This document shows positions 1 through 7,885 of a stretch of 15,754 nt of DNA, piece after piece. This DNA is from an archaeon (lineage in GTDB: Archaea; Hydrothermarchaeota; Hydrothermarchaeia; JALTZZ01; JALUTC01): assembly GCA_027051265.1 (NCBI GenBank), contig JALTZH010000108.1:1-15754 (forward strand), given 5' to 3'. A program made the position numbers and the translations under genes. The notes beneath the pieces are model-generated. The model was given only the letters and a program-made list of their open reading frames with translations, searched no databases and was not told the origin of the DNA. Position 1 is the stretch's first letter, and each line of letters begins with the position of its first letter.

Positions 1-455
1 CTATAAATGCCTTGAATAGCGTATTTTAAAGCATCCTTATCTATATCTCCAGCGTAAATTTTAATCATGTATTTATCAAGATCTTTTTTTAAGTACTCAT
101 TAACTAACATAGATAGACTATATGCTTCTTGACCAGTTGAACAACCTGCAGACAACATGAAAATCGTTTTCTTCTTGAAAATACTGGGAAATATTTTCTC
201 ATAGATATATTTGAAAACTTCTTTATCTCTGAAAAATTCCGTATAATTTATTGCTATGTAATTTATGAGATATTCCAATTCGTTCTTGTTTTTGACAAGA
301 TATTTGTAATACTCCTGAAAACTTTTTATTTCAAGTTCAGCCATCCTTGATGTAATTCTTCTCATCAAATATTTCTTGTCATAATATCGCATGTTTATAT
401 TAAAATTCCTAGTCATAAGATTTAGGATTATACTGAAAAATTTTTCATCGTTCAT
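1..455 (-). CDS. cheR: CheR chemotaxis methyltransferase, N-terminal part
   Basis: This is an SAM-dependent methyltransferase that methylates glutamates on chemoreceptors. The gene is cut by the left window edge, leaving 151 codons. Visible CheR hallmarks are the N-terminal helical part with RRITSRM (residues 32-38), FFRD (74-77), the SAM-binding motif LSAGCSTGQEAYSL (101-114), and GDID followed by AIQGIY (136-151). The start ATG at 455-453 overlaps the cheD stop as ATGA, the usual sign of translational coupling, and only a weak purine stretch precedes it. It is the last visible gene of the operon; in the cell it should act with CheD on the receptor encoded at the operon's start. The family call is secure. 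The C-terminal end and anything downstream cannot be seen. Confidence 0.93.
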   Translation of the reverse strand, partial: MNDEKFFSIILNLMTRNFNINMRYYDKKYLMRRITSRMAELEIKSFQEYYKYLVKNKNELEYLINYIAINYTEFFRDKEVFKYIYEKIFPSIFKKKTIFMLSAGCSTGQEAYSLSMLVNEYLKKDLDKYMIKIYAGDIDKDALKYAIQGIY

Positions 456-922
456 ATCTCTAACGTATATAAATTTGTTTTAACAATTGCTTTACCTGTA
501 TTTGCATGAAAAAAAACTGTTCTTAAGATTCTTCCACCTACATCTTCACCAACTATTCTTATACCTAAATTTTTTAACGTCTTTTTAACAGATTCCACAT
601 TTTTCTTACCAATACATATCATTCCAGATTGAAATATATCTGATCCTCCAACAATTTTAGCAACGATATCATGTTTATTCGTACCATATTTTTTCATCTC
701 TTCAAGTAAATATATCGCCGCTTTATCTCCAAACTTTGGATATTCCTCATAGCTAATATGACTATCCGACTTAGGTAAAATCACATGAGACATTCCTGCG
801 ATTTTTCTTTTCTTATCGTAAAACATCAAAGCTACACAGGAAGATAACGAATAAGCTACTAGTATGCCATCTTTTTCTAATACTTTTGCTTCACCAATGT
901 TGACTAAAAGTTTAGAAACCAT
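452..922 (-). CDS. cheD: CheD chemoreceptor glutamine deamidase
   Basis: CheD deamidates receptor glutamines and, in characterised systems, binds CheC and stimulates its CheY-P phosphatase activity. The protein has 156 residues, a normal length. The catalytic cysteine lies in SLSSCVALMFYD (Cys29) and the catalytic histidine in GMSHVILP (His46). The glycine-rich motif KIVGGSDIF and a C-terminal GEDVGG stretch are also present. The position six residues before the cysteine, usually threonine in the family, is Ala23 here. The start overlaps cheC1 by 11 bp and is preceded by a strong Shine-Dalgarno AAGGAG four bases upstream. The end overlaps cheR by 4 bp. The family assignment is firm; whether the enzyme is fully active is less certain because of the alanine. 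Confidence 0.93.
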   Translation of the reverse strand: MVSKLLVNIGEAKVLEKDGILVAYSLSSCVALMFYDKKRKIAGMSHVILPKSDSHISYEEYPKFGDKAAIYLLEEMKKYGTNKHDIVAKIVGGSDIFQSGMICIGKKNVESVKKTLKNLGIRIVGEDVGGRILRTVFFHANTGKAIVKTNLYTLEI

Positions 923-1499
923 ATTTCTCCTTAATTATCTTAAACAACTTGTTTAGATTTTCCTTTGATAGCAATAAAGCTATATAGCATATGCTTTCAT
1001 CCTTTTCCAAAAAGATTTTAGTTTCATTTATTATAACTTCCTCATATTTTGAAATATCATCCATGACAATTTTCATTAAAATCTTGTTTATGTTAAGAAC
1101 ATCGATTATTTGAGAATCCGTTGAAATTATTTCAATGTTTAGGAATCTTCCTATTGAATTTATATAGGAATAAGTTATTATATCATTATACCTCATAATC
1201 TTGTATTTATCAATTCTTGTAATTTCTTCTAAACTTTTTCCGAGTAGCTTTTCTAAAAAACTTCTCGTATAAATGTTAAGTATTCCACCAGATAGGTCTC
1301 CTTCTATGTTTGAATATATCGTTAAGCATATATCCTTGTTATTCTTTGATAGCGTAGCAACAAAGTCCTTTATATTCTTAACATAAACTGCTGGTATTGA
1401 AATGTTTATACTTTTATCAATCATACTACCTAAAGCCGTTGAAGCAGATCCAACACCTATATTTCCAATTTCTTTTATAATATCTAAATCCACATCCAT
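912..1499 (-). CDS. cheC: CheC-family CheY-P phosphatase, paralogue 1
   Basis: CheC proteins dephosphorylate CheY-P and bind CheD. The family carries two pseudo-symmetric E-x-x-N active sites. In this 195-residue protein the first is intact in IIKEIGNIGVGSASTAL (Glu10, Asn13). The second, expected near residues 103-106, reads RYND followed by IITYSYINSI, so the glutamate is Arg103 and the asparagine is Asp106. A single functional site is therefore likely. The next gene upstream, separated by 3 bp, is a second CheC. The start ATG is preceded by GGGGTG about seven bases upstream. Tandem and multiple CheC genes are common in motile euryarchaea. The partner specificity of this copy cannot be read from sequence. 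Confidence 0.88.
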   Translation of the reverse strand: MDVDLDIIKEIGNIGVGSASTALGSMIDKSINISIPAVYVKNIKDFVATLSKNNKDICLTIYSNIEGDLSGGILNIYTRSFLEKLLGKSLEEITRIDKYKIMRYNDIITYSYINSIGRFLNIEIISTDSQIIDVLNINKILMKIVMDDISKYEEVIINETKIFLEKDESICYIALLLSKENLNKLFKIIKEKYGF

Positions 1500-1502
1500 T
1501 TT

Positions 1503-2093
1503 TTACACCCCAAAATGTTGTCTTGCGTAATTAATCAATTTGTTAAAATCATCATCCGATACAAACAAAACAAAGTAATTTTCGTAAGGTTTATTTTTAA
1601 CAGATGTTTTAACAATTGTAAGTAACACACGCTCCTTCTTCTCTAATTCGTAAAGTAATACGTTCTCAAATATTTCTCCAATAGTCACATCAACCGTATA
1701 ATCCTGTTTCTCTAAGATAAGAAAAATGTTTAAAAAATTCTTGAGTGATAGCATATAGTACGTTGATAGGAGATTCCCATATCTTATTACTTCATTTATA
1801 TTAATATTGCTCTTCTTAGTAATACACTTAACGAAATCTGACGTAAGTATAAGTAAAAACGTTATCTCAACATTTCCTTTAAATTTTGTAACAATTCCAA
1901 TTGCCTTTTCCTCTAGATTTTTCATTTTTACAAGGATATCTCCGATATTTTTTGTACTAACAATATATAATTCTGGTGGAGAGCTGTCAATACTTAAATT
2001 AACGATGTTTGCTAGTGCTGAAATAGAGTTTCCTATACATATGTTGGTAATTTCTTTGAAGATATCATACTTATATTCCAGATTCTCGTTCAT
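1503..2093 (-). CDS. cheC: CheC-family CheY-P phosphatase, paralogue 2
   Basis: This is a second CheC-like protein of 196 residues. Its first active site is conserved as FKEITNICIGNSISAL (Glu14, Asn17). The second site reads VIRYGNLLSTYYMLSL, which keeps Asn but has Arg in place of Glu, the same replacement as in paralogue 1. The overall match to paralogue 1 is modest, so the duplication is probably old. A strong Shine-Dalgarno GGTGAT (2104-2099) sits five bases before the ATG, and the start overlaps the cheA stop as ATGA. The role inferred is CheY-P dephosphorylation or adaptor function. Archaeal CheC paralogues can also link the chemotaxis system to the archaellum motor (CheC2-CheF in haloarchaea), but no sequence feature shows that here. 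Confidence 0.85.
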   Translation of the reverse strand: MNENLEYKYDIFKEITNICIGNSISALANIVNLSIDSSPPELYIVSTKNIGDILVKMKNLEEKAIGIVTKFKGNVEITFLLILTSDFVKCITKKSNININEVIRYGNLLSTYYMLSLKNFLNIFLILEKQDYTVDVTIGEIFENVLLYELEKKERVLLTIVKTSVKNKPYENYFVLFVSDDDFNKLINYARQHFGV

Positions 2094-3949
2094 AATTCAT
2101 CACCCTTAATTATCTTAAATATATTAAGTATTGGAACAATTTCACCAGAACCAAGTATAGTCATTCCTGAAAATATACTTTCACGCCTATCTATTATAGA
2201 TGTTTCAAAATTCTTTACAACAATATCTTCCATTGAATGAATCCTATCTATTGAAAGACCGTAAAACTTACTTTCTTCTGCTATTATTAATAGATAATTC
2301 TCATCTCCACCTCGTCCAAGACCAAGCTTTTCTTTTAGAGATACTATGGATACTGTTTTATCTCTATGTAAATATAGACAGGCATCATTAAATCGTTTTA
2401 ATCTTTTCTTATCAATCTTTATAATTTCTCCTATTAAATATATAGGAACAGCATACTTTCTATTAAGGACTTCGACGATTAGTGCTTTTATTATTGCTAT
2501 ATTTACTGGAATTTTCAACATAACTCTTGTTCCAACATCTTTCTCTGTTTCTATTAAAACTTTCCCTCCCAGTGCTTCTATTCTTGATTTAACTATATCC
2601 AAACCAAAACCTCTACCAGAATATTGTGTTGCTCCTTCTTTTGTTGAAAAACCTGGCTTAAATATCAGCTCTAAAGCCTTTTCATCCGGTATGTTTAAAT
2701 CGGAGATCATTCCTAGCTCATAAGCTTTTTTCTTAATTTTATCGATATCTATTCCTTTACCATCATCCTCCACAGTTATTATACAGTAATCCTTTTCTCT
2801 TCTTGCAATTAATTTAACATTACCTTTTTTATCCTTTCCTTTCTTTATTCTTTCTTCTGGAGGTTCTATACCGTGATCAATTGCGTTTCTAAGAAGATGT
2901 ATCAAAGCTTCATCTAACTCGTTTATTATGCTTCTATCTATCTCTATATTTTCACCTTCTATTGAGAAGTTTATCTCCTTTCCTAAACTTCTTGATATTT
3001 CACGAACCATTCTATAATACTTTGAAAATATAATTTCAAGAGGAACAAGTCTTATTTCAAGAATTAACCTTTGTAGTTCAGATATGTTTTTATCAAAGAT
3101 ACTTTTTATCTTATCAAGCTCATCCAGATTCTTATCTTTAAGAACATGAGCAAATCTAATCTTTGCAATAGATAATTCTTCGACACAACCCATTAATCGG
3201 TCTAACTGTTCAGATCTAATTTTAATGAACTTAATCTGTTTTCGCTCTTCCTCTTTTTTCTCAACACCTGGAACTTTTTCAGCTTCACGTAGAATTTCAC
3301 CGTCTTTAAATTCTTCTATCTTAGATACTATTTCCGAGATGTTTAAAGAGGATTTTACTTCTTCAACATCTTTATCCGTTTCAATTATGAGAGTAAATTT
3401 ATCAACACCTTTTTCTATCTTATCGAGAGATGGTTCTGATTTGATTATGTTGCTAATCTTTTTAAGATTATAAATGACTTGAAAACACCTTACATCTTTC
3501 ATTTGAGATCTCTTATCAACAGATATCTCAATTCGATATTTTTTCTTTTTGCTAATTTTTCTTTTCTTACTCTGATCAACTTTAATCCTTTGATCTTTTA
3601 GTGACTCAATATCTTTCATAAGTTCTTCTATTCGATCGCTATGTTTCTTTTCTAGGATATCATAAAATATGTCTAAGGACTTATAAATCAATGAAATAAC
3701 GTAATCGTTTAATTCTATATTTCCATTTATTATTTCTTTCAGAATACTTTCCATTTGATGTGCAATTTTTGATAAATCCGATAACCCCACTATTCCTGCA
3801 GATCCTTTAATCGTATGATATATTCTAAAAAGTTCGTTCAAATTGTTTTCGACGTTTTCACCTCTCTCAATCTCTGATAAAATTTTATTCATTCGATTCA
3901 CAAGTTCTTGTAACTCGTATAAAAATTCTTCCAAAATTTCTTCTCTCAT
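2090..3949 (-). CDS. cheA: CheA chemotaxis histidine kinase
   Basis: The central kinase autophosphorylates under receptor control and passes phosphate to CheY. It has 619 residues in the standard order. The HPt (P1) domain carries phospho-acceptor His45 in IYHTIKGSAG. A lysine-rich linker precedes a CheY-docking-like P2 region (about 139-215). The P3 dimerisation helices (about 243-325) contain QLDRLMG. The P4 ATPase has the N box HLLRNAIDHG (351-360), G1 DDGKGI (395-400), the F box FKPGF (430-434) and G2 GRGFG (445-449). A C-terminal P5 CheW-like domain covers about 480-619. No membrane segment is present, so the protein is cytoplasmic and bound to the receptor array. ATGA overlaps join it to cheW upstream and cheC2 downstream. 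No Shine-Dalgarno precedes its ATG, so it probably depends on translational coupling to cheW. Confidence 0.97.
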   Translation of the reverse strand: MREEILEEFLYELQELVNRMNKILSEIERGENVENNLNELFRIYHTIKGSAGIVGLSDLSKIAHQMESILKEIINGNIELNDYVISLIYKSLDIFYDILEKKHSDRIEELMKDIESLKDQRIKVDQSKKRKISKKKKYRIEISVDKRSQMKDVRCFQVIYNLKKISNIIKSEPSLDKIEKGVDKFTLIIETDKDVEEVKSSLNISEIVSKIEEFKDGEILREAEKVPGVEKKEEERKQIKFIKIRSEQLDRLMGCVEELSIAKIRFAHVLKDKNLDELDKIKSIFDKNISELQRLILEIRLVPLEIIFSKYYRMVREISRSLGKEINFSIEGENIEIDRSIINELDEALIHLLRNAIDHGIEPPEERIKKGKDKKGNVKLIARREKDYCIITVEDDGKGIDIDKIKKKAYELGMISDLNIPDEKALELIFKPGFSTKEGATQYSGRGFGLDIVKSRIEALGGKVLIETEKDVGTRVMLKIPVNIAIIKALIVEVLNRKYAVPIYLIGEIIKIDKKRLKRFNDACLYLHRDKTVSIVSLKEKLGLGRGGDENYLLIIAEESKFYGLSIDRIHSMEDIVVKNFETSIIDRRESIFSGMTILGSGEIVPILNIFKIIKGDEL

Positions 3950-4371
3950 ATTTCTGGAGTCAGTATATTATCCAGATTCAAAATTATAATTATATCGTCA
4001 CCTCTTCTTATCAATCCCTTTATATATTTCTCACTTAACTTAACTTCCCCGTATTTAATTTCTTCAATTTCATTTTCAGATACTTTAAGAACACCTTTTA
4101 CTTTATCCACGAGTAATCCGTAAAGTTCATTGTTCTTTTTAACTATTATAATTTTCTTCGAGTTCTCTTTTTTATCTTCTATTCCTATTCTTTTACCTAA
4201 GTCAATTATGGGTATTATTTTACCTCTTAGATTTATTACACCAAGTATAAAATCTGGAACTTTTGGCAAAGGAGTTACTTCCTGATATTTAACAACTTCT
4301 TGAACTTCAGAAATGTCAAGAGCGTATTCATTTTCTCCTATCATAAAAGATACCAAGATTATCTGATCCAT
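3946..4371 (-). CDS. cheW: CheW receptor-kinase coupling protein
   Basis: CheW bridges chemoreceptors and the CheA P5 domain. The 141-residue protein consists of the single CheW SH3-like fold. The N-terminal strand is followed by YALDISEVQEVVKY (16-29), the signature GVINLRGKIIPIIDL (44-58), then GLLVDKVKGVL and a conserved C-terminal strand. The ATG is preceded by a strong GGGGTGAT Shine-Dalgarno that overlaps the cheY stop codon, with 6 bp between the genes. The 3' end overlaps the cheA start as ATGA. Its position between cheY and cheA fits a single signalling operon. It is the only CheW visible in the window. Confidence 0.95.
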   Translation of the reverse strand: MDQIILVSFMIGENEYALDISEVQEVVKYQEVTPLPKVPDFILGVINLRGKIIPIIDLGKRIGIEDKKENSKKIIIVKKNNELYGLLVDKVKGVLKVSENEIEEIKYGEVKLSEKYIKGLIRRGDDIIIILNLDNILTPEI

Positions 4372-4377
4372 TTTTCA

Positions 4378-4740
4378 TCACCCCTGCTTTAAGACGTTCT
4401 CAATTTCTCTAATTACTCCTTCCGCTTGAAATGGTTTAACTATATATCCTTTAGCACCAACTTTTATCGCTTCTTTAACTTTTTCATTTTGTCCTAAACT
4501 TGTACACATAATGATCTTTGCGTTTGGATCCTTTGACACTATTTGCTTAGTAGCTTCAATACCATCCATAACTGGCATTACAATATCCATTAGAACAACA
4601 TCCGGTTTTAGTTTGAAGTACATATCAACAGCTTCCTTTCCATTACTTGCTTCTCCTACAATTTCATATCTCTGTGAGAGGATTTTCTTCAAAATATTTC
4701 TCATAAAGGCTGAATCATCAACTATTAAGATGCGAACCAT
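4378..4740 (-). CDS. cheY: CheY response regulator
   Basis: This single-domain receiver of 120 residues carries the chemotaxis signal to the archaellum motor, in archaea usually through CheF. All receiver residues are present: the acidic pair Asp8-Asp9, phospho-acceptor Asp52 in LMDIVMP, Thr80 and Lys102 in VKPF. No output domain follows. The gene lies 12 bp downstream of the receptor gene and 6 bp upstream of cheW. No Shine-Dalgarno precedes the ATG. An A/T-rich TATA-like stretch over the end of the receptor gene (about 4750-4766) could be an internal promoter, but it is too close to the start to be convincing. The function is clear from family and context; the motor adaptor is not in this window. 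Confidence 0.96.
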   Translation of the reverse strand: MVRILIVDDSAFMRNILKKILSQRYEIVGEASNGKEAVDMYFKLKPDVVLMDIVMPVMDGIEATKQIVSKDPNAKIIMCTSLGQNEKVKEAIKVGAKGYIVKPFQAEGVIREIENVLKQG

Positions 4741-4752
4741 AATATATGGTAT

Positions 4753-6276
4753 TTATAATTTAAACTTCTTCAAAAATGCCTCCAACTCTTCAATCTTTGT
4801 TTTAACTTCTTCTAAACTTTTCATGTAGTTACTTATATTGCTTTCTATTTCTTTGATTGATGCATGAATCTCTTCACTAGCAGCGGCGGTTGATTCAATT
4901 GCAACTGATATTTTATCGGAAAATTCCTCTATTTCTTTAATTTTACCCAATTGTGTCTTTAAGTTTTTACTTATTTCTTCCATTCTCTTCATCACCTTCA
5001 TTATCTCCTCGTAAATTTTGCCAAAGATGTTGATCAAGTCTCCTATTTGATTTGTATACTGTTTTATCAACTCAGTAGATTTGCCTATGGTTTTGTTCAT
5101 GGATTCAATTCTGTTCAATACTTCATTAACAATGTTTTCTATCTGCTCTGCAGATTTGGTTGAATTTTCAGCTAACTTTCTAATCTCATCAGCAACTACA
5201 GCAAATCCTCTTCCATACTCTCCAGCTCTAGCAGCTTCGATTGCGGCATTTAAAGCAAGAAGATTTGTTTGTTCAGCAATTCCAGTTATTACATCTATAA
5301 TCCTTATGATTTGTTTAGATTTCTCACCCAAATCGTTTATTTCGTTTGAAATATTTGTGAAAACATCCAGAGTATTCTTTGTTGCTACGGTTGCTGTTTC
5401 TGCATGACGTTTACCTATATTTATATCCTTTTCTACCTCTTTAAATACGTTAAAGGTTTCATTTGTAAAATTGAAAATGCTTTCAAATACATTTGTAAAG
5501 TTTTTAATCTCGTTGTTTATTTTATCAATGTTAGATGCTAATTGCTGAGCATCATTAGCTATTTGCTCCGTTGCTTTTGTTATTTGTCCTACAGAGCTTT
5601 TACTTTCCTTAATAAAGTTATAAGTTTGATCATATGTGTTTTTAAACATTTCAACATCATCATACATCTGCTTTATTATAGATCTAATATTATCTCTAAT
5701 ATTTAATAATATTTGTTTCATATCTCTAATGGCTTGATTTTTATCCTCGATTTCTAAACTTACGCTTAGATTTCCTTTGGAGATTTCATCTGCAAATTTT
5801 TTCATCGTTTGTATTCCTTGTATTAAAGCTTTGTTTATTTCTACAATCTTTTGTTCTTTTTCTTTGACATTTCTTAAATCGTATAACATTTTAAGAACAG
5901 CAACATTTTCTCCCTTTTTATTTTTTATTGGAGTTGTGTATATTATTACAGGTATCTTTTCACCATTTCTATTGATTATATGAAGTTCTCTTTTGGTTGA
6001 TTTGACTATATTATTTAGAACCATATAGCTTGAACATCTTGGCGTATGACAGGCAGGGTTTTTCTCATAGTGGGTATATTCGTAACAATGCTTTATACCC
6101 ATCAACTCACTTCTACTATAACCAAACAGTTTCTCAGCAGCTGGATTCATATAGATACATAGGAAGTTTCTATCAGTTATATAAGCTGGAATTTCTAAAT
6201 GTTCAAGCATACTAGTTATTATCTTAAATTCAAGACTATCTTTAAAATCTTTGGATAAGCTCAACTTTAGCATCAT
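4753..6276 (-). CDS. Soluble PAS-containing methyl-accepting chemotaxis protein
   Basis: This 507-residue chemoreceptor has no transmembrane segment, so it should sense a cytoplasmic signal. An N-terminal PAS domain (about 18-138) includes [22 protein letters not shown]-like stretch follows (about 157-205, [18 protein letters not shown]). The long helical signalling domain has the conserved hairpin tip [20 protein letters not shown], followed by [18 protein letters not shown]. The PAS domain is unusually rich in Cys and His: Cys40, His63-Cys64, His69, Cys76-His77 and Cys81, which suggests a metal, iron-sulfur or redox ligand set. Two adjacent ATGs are possible. The first (6276) sits seven bases from a strong GAGGTGA Shine-Dalgarno. 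The gene heads the che operon, just downstream of the archaellin genes. Confidence 0.93.
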   Translation of the reverse strand: MMLKLSLSKDFKDSLEFKIITSMLEHLEIPAYITDRNFLCIYMNPAAEKLFGYSRSELMGIKHCYEYTHYEKNPACHTPRCSSYMVLNNIVKSTKRELHIINRNGEKIPVIIYTTPIKNKKGENVAVLKMLYDLRNVKEKEQKIVEINKALIQGIQTMKKFADEISKGNLSVSLEIEDKNQAIRDMKQILLNIRDNIRSIIKQMYDDVEMFKNTYDQTYNFIKESKSSVGQITKATEQIANDAQQLASNIDKINNEIKNFTNVFESIFNFTNETFNVFKEVEKDINIGKRHAETATVATKNTLDVFTNISNEINDLGEKSKQIIRIIDVITGIAEQTNLLALNAAIEAARAGEYGRGFAVVADEIRKLAENSTKSAEQIENIVNEVLNRIESMNKTIGKSTELIKQYTNQIGDLINIFGKIYEEIMKVMKRMEEISKNLKTQLGKIKEIEEFSDKISVAIESTAAASEEIHASIKEIESNISNYMKSLEEVKTKIEELEAFLKKFKL

Positions 6277-6283
6277 AACTCTT

Positions 6284-6334
6284 TCACCTCTTCTACAATA
6301 TTATATATAAATAAAAAAATAAAATAATATATAG
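6284..6334 (-). promoter_or_regulatory. Probable promoter and RBS of the che operon
   Basis: Read on the minus strand, two TATA-like stretches (CTATATATTATT at 6334-6323 and TTTATATATAAT at about 6310-6299) precede the receptor gene. A strong GAGGTGA ribosome-binding site lies at 6290-6284. The farther TATA box would give a short leader that includes the ribosome-binding site. T-rich minus-strand sequence in the same 78-bp gap could also end transcription of the preceding archaellin gene, so some read-through into the che operon is possible. Confidence 0.4.
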
Positions 6335-6354
6335 ATTATTTTTTATCATATAAA

Positions 6355-7020
6355 TCACTGAAGTTGCATTCTAGTTTCCGTATACAATACTGGAGTAACG
6401 AAATCAATTACACCAGGTGCTCCGAATTCAGGTCTTACAAACCCTGTTACATGCGTCCTTGGTCCAATTCCTCCAAATAAATCTCTTACGTTAACAGTTA
6501 AAGCTACTCTATCTCCTCTATTTATTATAGGAGAATCCTGTCTTACACTTCCATCAGCATCTTGTAGTACAAGTATACCATAGCTGGTTTCCGTAGCATT
6601 TGCAGCACAGGAGAGAGTGGATGTATTTCCAAATTTAGGCCATACGTTGTAGTTATCATCAAATATATCTTTATATTCAATACTATCGTTATAACAATCA
6701 TTATCGTATTTAAGCTCTGCTTGTGTTGTTGAGTTTGAAATCGTTAACTTTGTTGTTCCTAAATCTAATGGTGCCGATCCAGCATTGGGTTCTATAACTA
6801 CAGCTAATTTTATAATTTGGTTTTGTGCTCTATCAATTGCACCATATATTGCAACCACTTTCAACCCTGTAGATACCTCTTCCGTTGTAGTTCTACCAGT
6901 AAGCATTGCTTTCTGTTGAAGGTAGCTAGAGGTTTGTATCAACACACTCGCTGCAACAGCTGCAACGAGAACCATTGCTATGAAAATTATGAGAGTACCT
7001 ATACCTATAGCACCTTTCAT
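6355..7020 (-). CDS. flaB: Archaellin (archaeal flagellin), third in transcription order
   Basis: This is a filament subunit of the archaellum, 221 residues from the start chosen here. That start (ATG 7020-7018) follows GAGGTG with six bases of spacing and gives the class III signal peptide MKG followed by [18 protein letters not shown]. An earlier in-frame ATG at 7068 would put 16 unrelated residues before it and is rejected. Prepilin peptidase should cut after Gly3. The hydrophobic assembly helix covers about 4-29. The exposed part has two cysteines (Cys109, Cys138) that recur in all three copies and four N-glycosylation sequons (N96, N111, N132, N141). The C-terminus [20 protein letters not shown] is typical. 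At the DNA level the gene is a mosaic of the other two copies. It has its own promoter. Confidence 0.95.
   Translation of the reverse strand: MKGAIGIGTLIIFIAMVLVAAVAASVLIQTSSYLQQKAMLTGRTTTEEVSTGLKVVAIYGAIDRAQNQIIKLAVVIEPNAGSAPLDLGTTKLTISNSTTQAELKYDNDCYNDSIEYKDIFDDNYNVWPKFGNTSTLSCAANATETSYGILVLQDADGSVRQDSPIINRGDRVALTVNVRDLFGGIGPRTHVTGFVRPEFGAPGVIDFVTPVLYTETRMQLQ
6404..6453. repeat. 50-bp tract shared by archaellins 3 and 1
   Basis: This stretch is identical to 7996-8045 and encodes the C-terminal archaellin motif around [12 protein letters not shown]. The same motif in the second archaellin uses different synonymous codons. Confidence 0.9.
6899..6984. repeat. 86-bp tract shared by archaellins 3 and 2
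   Basis: This stretch is identical to 7695-7780 and covers the assembly helix and the segment after it. The first archaellin encodes nearly the same residues with many synonymous differences, which points to recent gene conversion between copies 2 and 3. Confidence 0.9.
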
Positions 7021-7026
7021 CTTATA

Positions 7027-7032
7027 CACCTC
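7027..7032 (-). promoter_or_regulatory. RBS deciding the start of the third archaellin
   Basis: GAGGTG on the minus strand lies six bases before ATG 7020 and matches the archaeal 16S 3' end. It supports the internal start that yields the canonical MKG signal peptide rather than the longer reading frame from 7068. Confidence 0.75.
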
Positions 7033-7059
7033 TAAAAAATTAGTTAAGATAAATAATGA

Positions 7060-7078
7060 ACTAGCCATTTGTGCTAGT
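7060..7078 (-). repeat. Inverted repeat in the leader of the third archaellin
   Basis: ACTAGC and GCTAGT form a perfect 6-bp inverted repeat around a 7-base spacer. It lies near the predicted transcription start of the third archaellin gene, so it could act as an operator or as a hairpin at the 5' end of the mRNA. Its function is unknown. Confidence 0.5.
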
Positions 7079-7097
7079 AATTATATAATAATTATAA

Positions 7098-7111
7098 TAT
7101 ATATAAAAATA
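7098..7111 (-). promoter_or_regulatory. TATA box of the third archaellin
   Basis: TATTTTTATATATA on the minus strand lies about 80 bp before the start codon. The implied leader is roughly 50 nucleotides, similar to the spacing at the second archaellin gene. Confidence 0.5.
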
Positions 7112-7135
7112 GATATTTGATTATCTACACATTTA

Positions 7136-7155
7136 AGGCATAAAAAAAATAAAAA
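7136..7155 (-). terminator. T-tract terminator of the second archaellin
   Basis: Just after the stop codon the minus strand carries interrupted T runs ending in ATGCCT. This is the kind of oligo-T signal at which archaeal RNA polymerase stops. An almost identical 20-bp block follows the first archaellin gene (7913-7932). Confidence 0.55.
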
Positions 7156-7162
7156 TTATTCT

Positions 7163-7816
7163 TTACTGTAGAAGAACCACTCTTTGCGTAAATAACGGAG
7201 GTGCTATGAAATCTATCACCCCCGGAGCTCCAAACTCAGGTCTAATAAAACCTGTCACACGAGCTCTTGCAACAATACCTCCAAACAATCCTTTTGCGTT
7301 TATTGTTAGTATTGCTTTGTCTCCACGGTTGATTACAGGTGTTTCGTTACTTAAACTTCCATCCATATCTTGTAAAACGAGAACACCAAAGTTTGTATAA
7401 GAAGCATTTGCACAAGAGGATGCATTTGAACCATATCCCGGCCATACATTGGTATTATCTGAGAATATGTCATAATAAACTATTGTATTATTGAAACATT
7501 TAGGTGTATAAGTTAATTCCGAAAGAATAGTTCCGTTTGATAATGAGAGTTTTACGGTTTTTAAATCGATAGGAGATGATCCAGCATGAAGTGTGATCAT
7601 TATTGCAAGTTTTGCTATTTTTCCTTCCTCAACGGCTCCAAGCACGGCTAAAATATTTATACCAGATGAAATTTCTTCCGTCGTAGTTTTTCCGGTAAGC
7701 ATTGCTTTCTGTTGAAGGTAGCTAGAGGTTTGTATCAACACACTCGCTGCAACAGCTGCAACGAGAACCATTGCTATGAATACTATTAATGTTCCTATTC
7801 CAACAACACCCTTCAT
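7163..7816 (-). CDS. flaB: Archaellin (archaeal flagellin), second in transcription order
   Basis: This archaellum filament subunit has 217 residues. It starts MKG followed by [19 protein letters not shown], a class III signal peptide with cleavage expected after Gly3 and an assembly helix to about residue 29. Cysteines 107 and 135 match those of the sister copies. Several N-x-S/T sequons lie in the central domain (for example NGT, NNT, NAS). The C-terminus [20 protein letters not shown] is family-typical but more diverged from the other two copies. Unlike its sisters it has no visible Shine-Dalgarno; instead a 9-bp inverted repeat in the leader ends four bases before the ATG. An 86-bp tract near its 5' end is identical to the third archaellin gene. 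Its promoter and terminator are separate from theirs. Confidence 0.95.
   Translation of the reverse strand: MKGVVGIGTLIVFIAMVLVAAVAASVLIQTSSYLQQKAMLTGKTTTEEISSGINILAVLGAVEEGKIAKLAIMITLHAGSSPIDLKTVKLSLSNGTILSELTYTPKCFNNTIVYYDIFSDNTNVWPGYGSNASSCANASYTNFGVLVLQDMDGSLSNETPVINRGDKAILTINAKGLFGGIVARARVTGFIRPEFGAPGVIDFIAPPLFTQRVVLLQ
7695..7780. repeat. 86-bp tract shared by archaellins 2 and 3
   Basis: This is the partner of 6899-6984, identical over 86 bp. Confidence 0.9.
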
Positions 7817-7820
7817 AAAA

Positions 7821-7859
7821 ATTTATTAGCTACACGTCTCTATGTATATTCTAATAAAT
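7821..7859 (-). repeat. 9-bp inverted repeat in the leader of the second archaellin
   Basis: ATTTATTAG (7821-7829) and CTAATAAAT (7851-7859) are perfect inverted arms around 21 bases. In the mRNA this A/U-rich hairpin would end four nucleotides before the AUG of an archaellin that lacks a Shine-Dalgarno. It could control translation or be a DNA operator. Confidence 0.55.
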
Positions 7860-7885
7860 ATTAATGTATATGTTTACATAAGAAC

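Noticed and set aside
2200-3473. Several plus-strand reading frames inside cheA
   Set aside because: They run opposite a complete CheA with all its motifs and have no family features of their own.
7021-7068. N-terminal extension of 16 residues on archaellin 3
   Set aside because: The internal ATG has a good Shine-Dalgarno and gives the same MKG leader as the sister genes; the extension would block a normal class III signal peptide.
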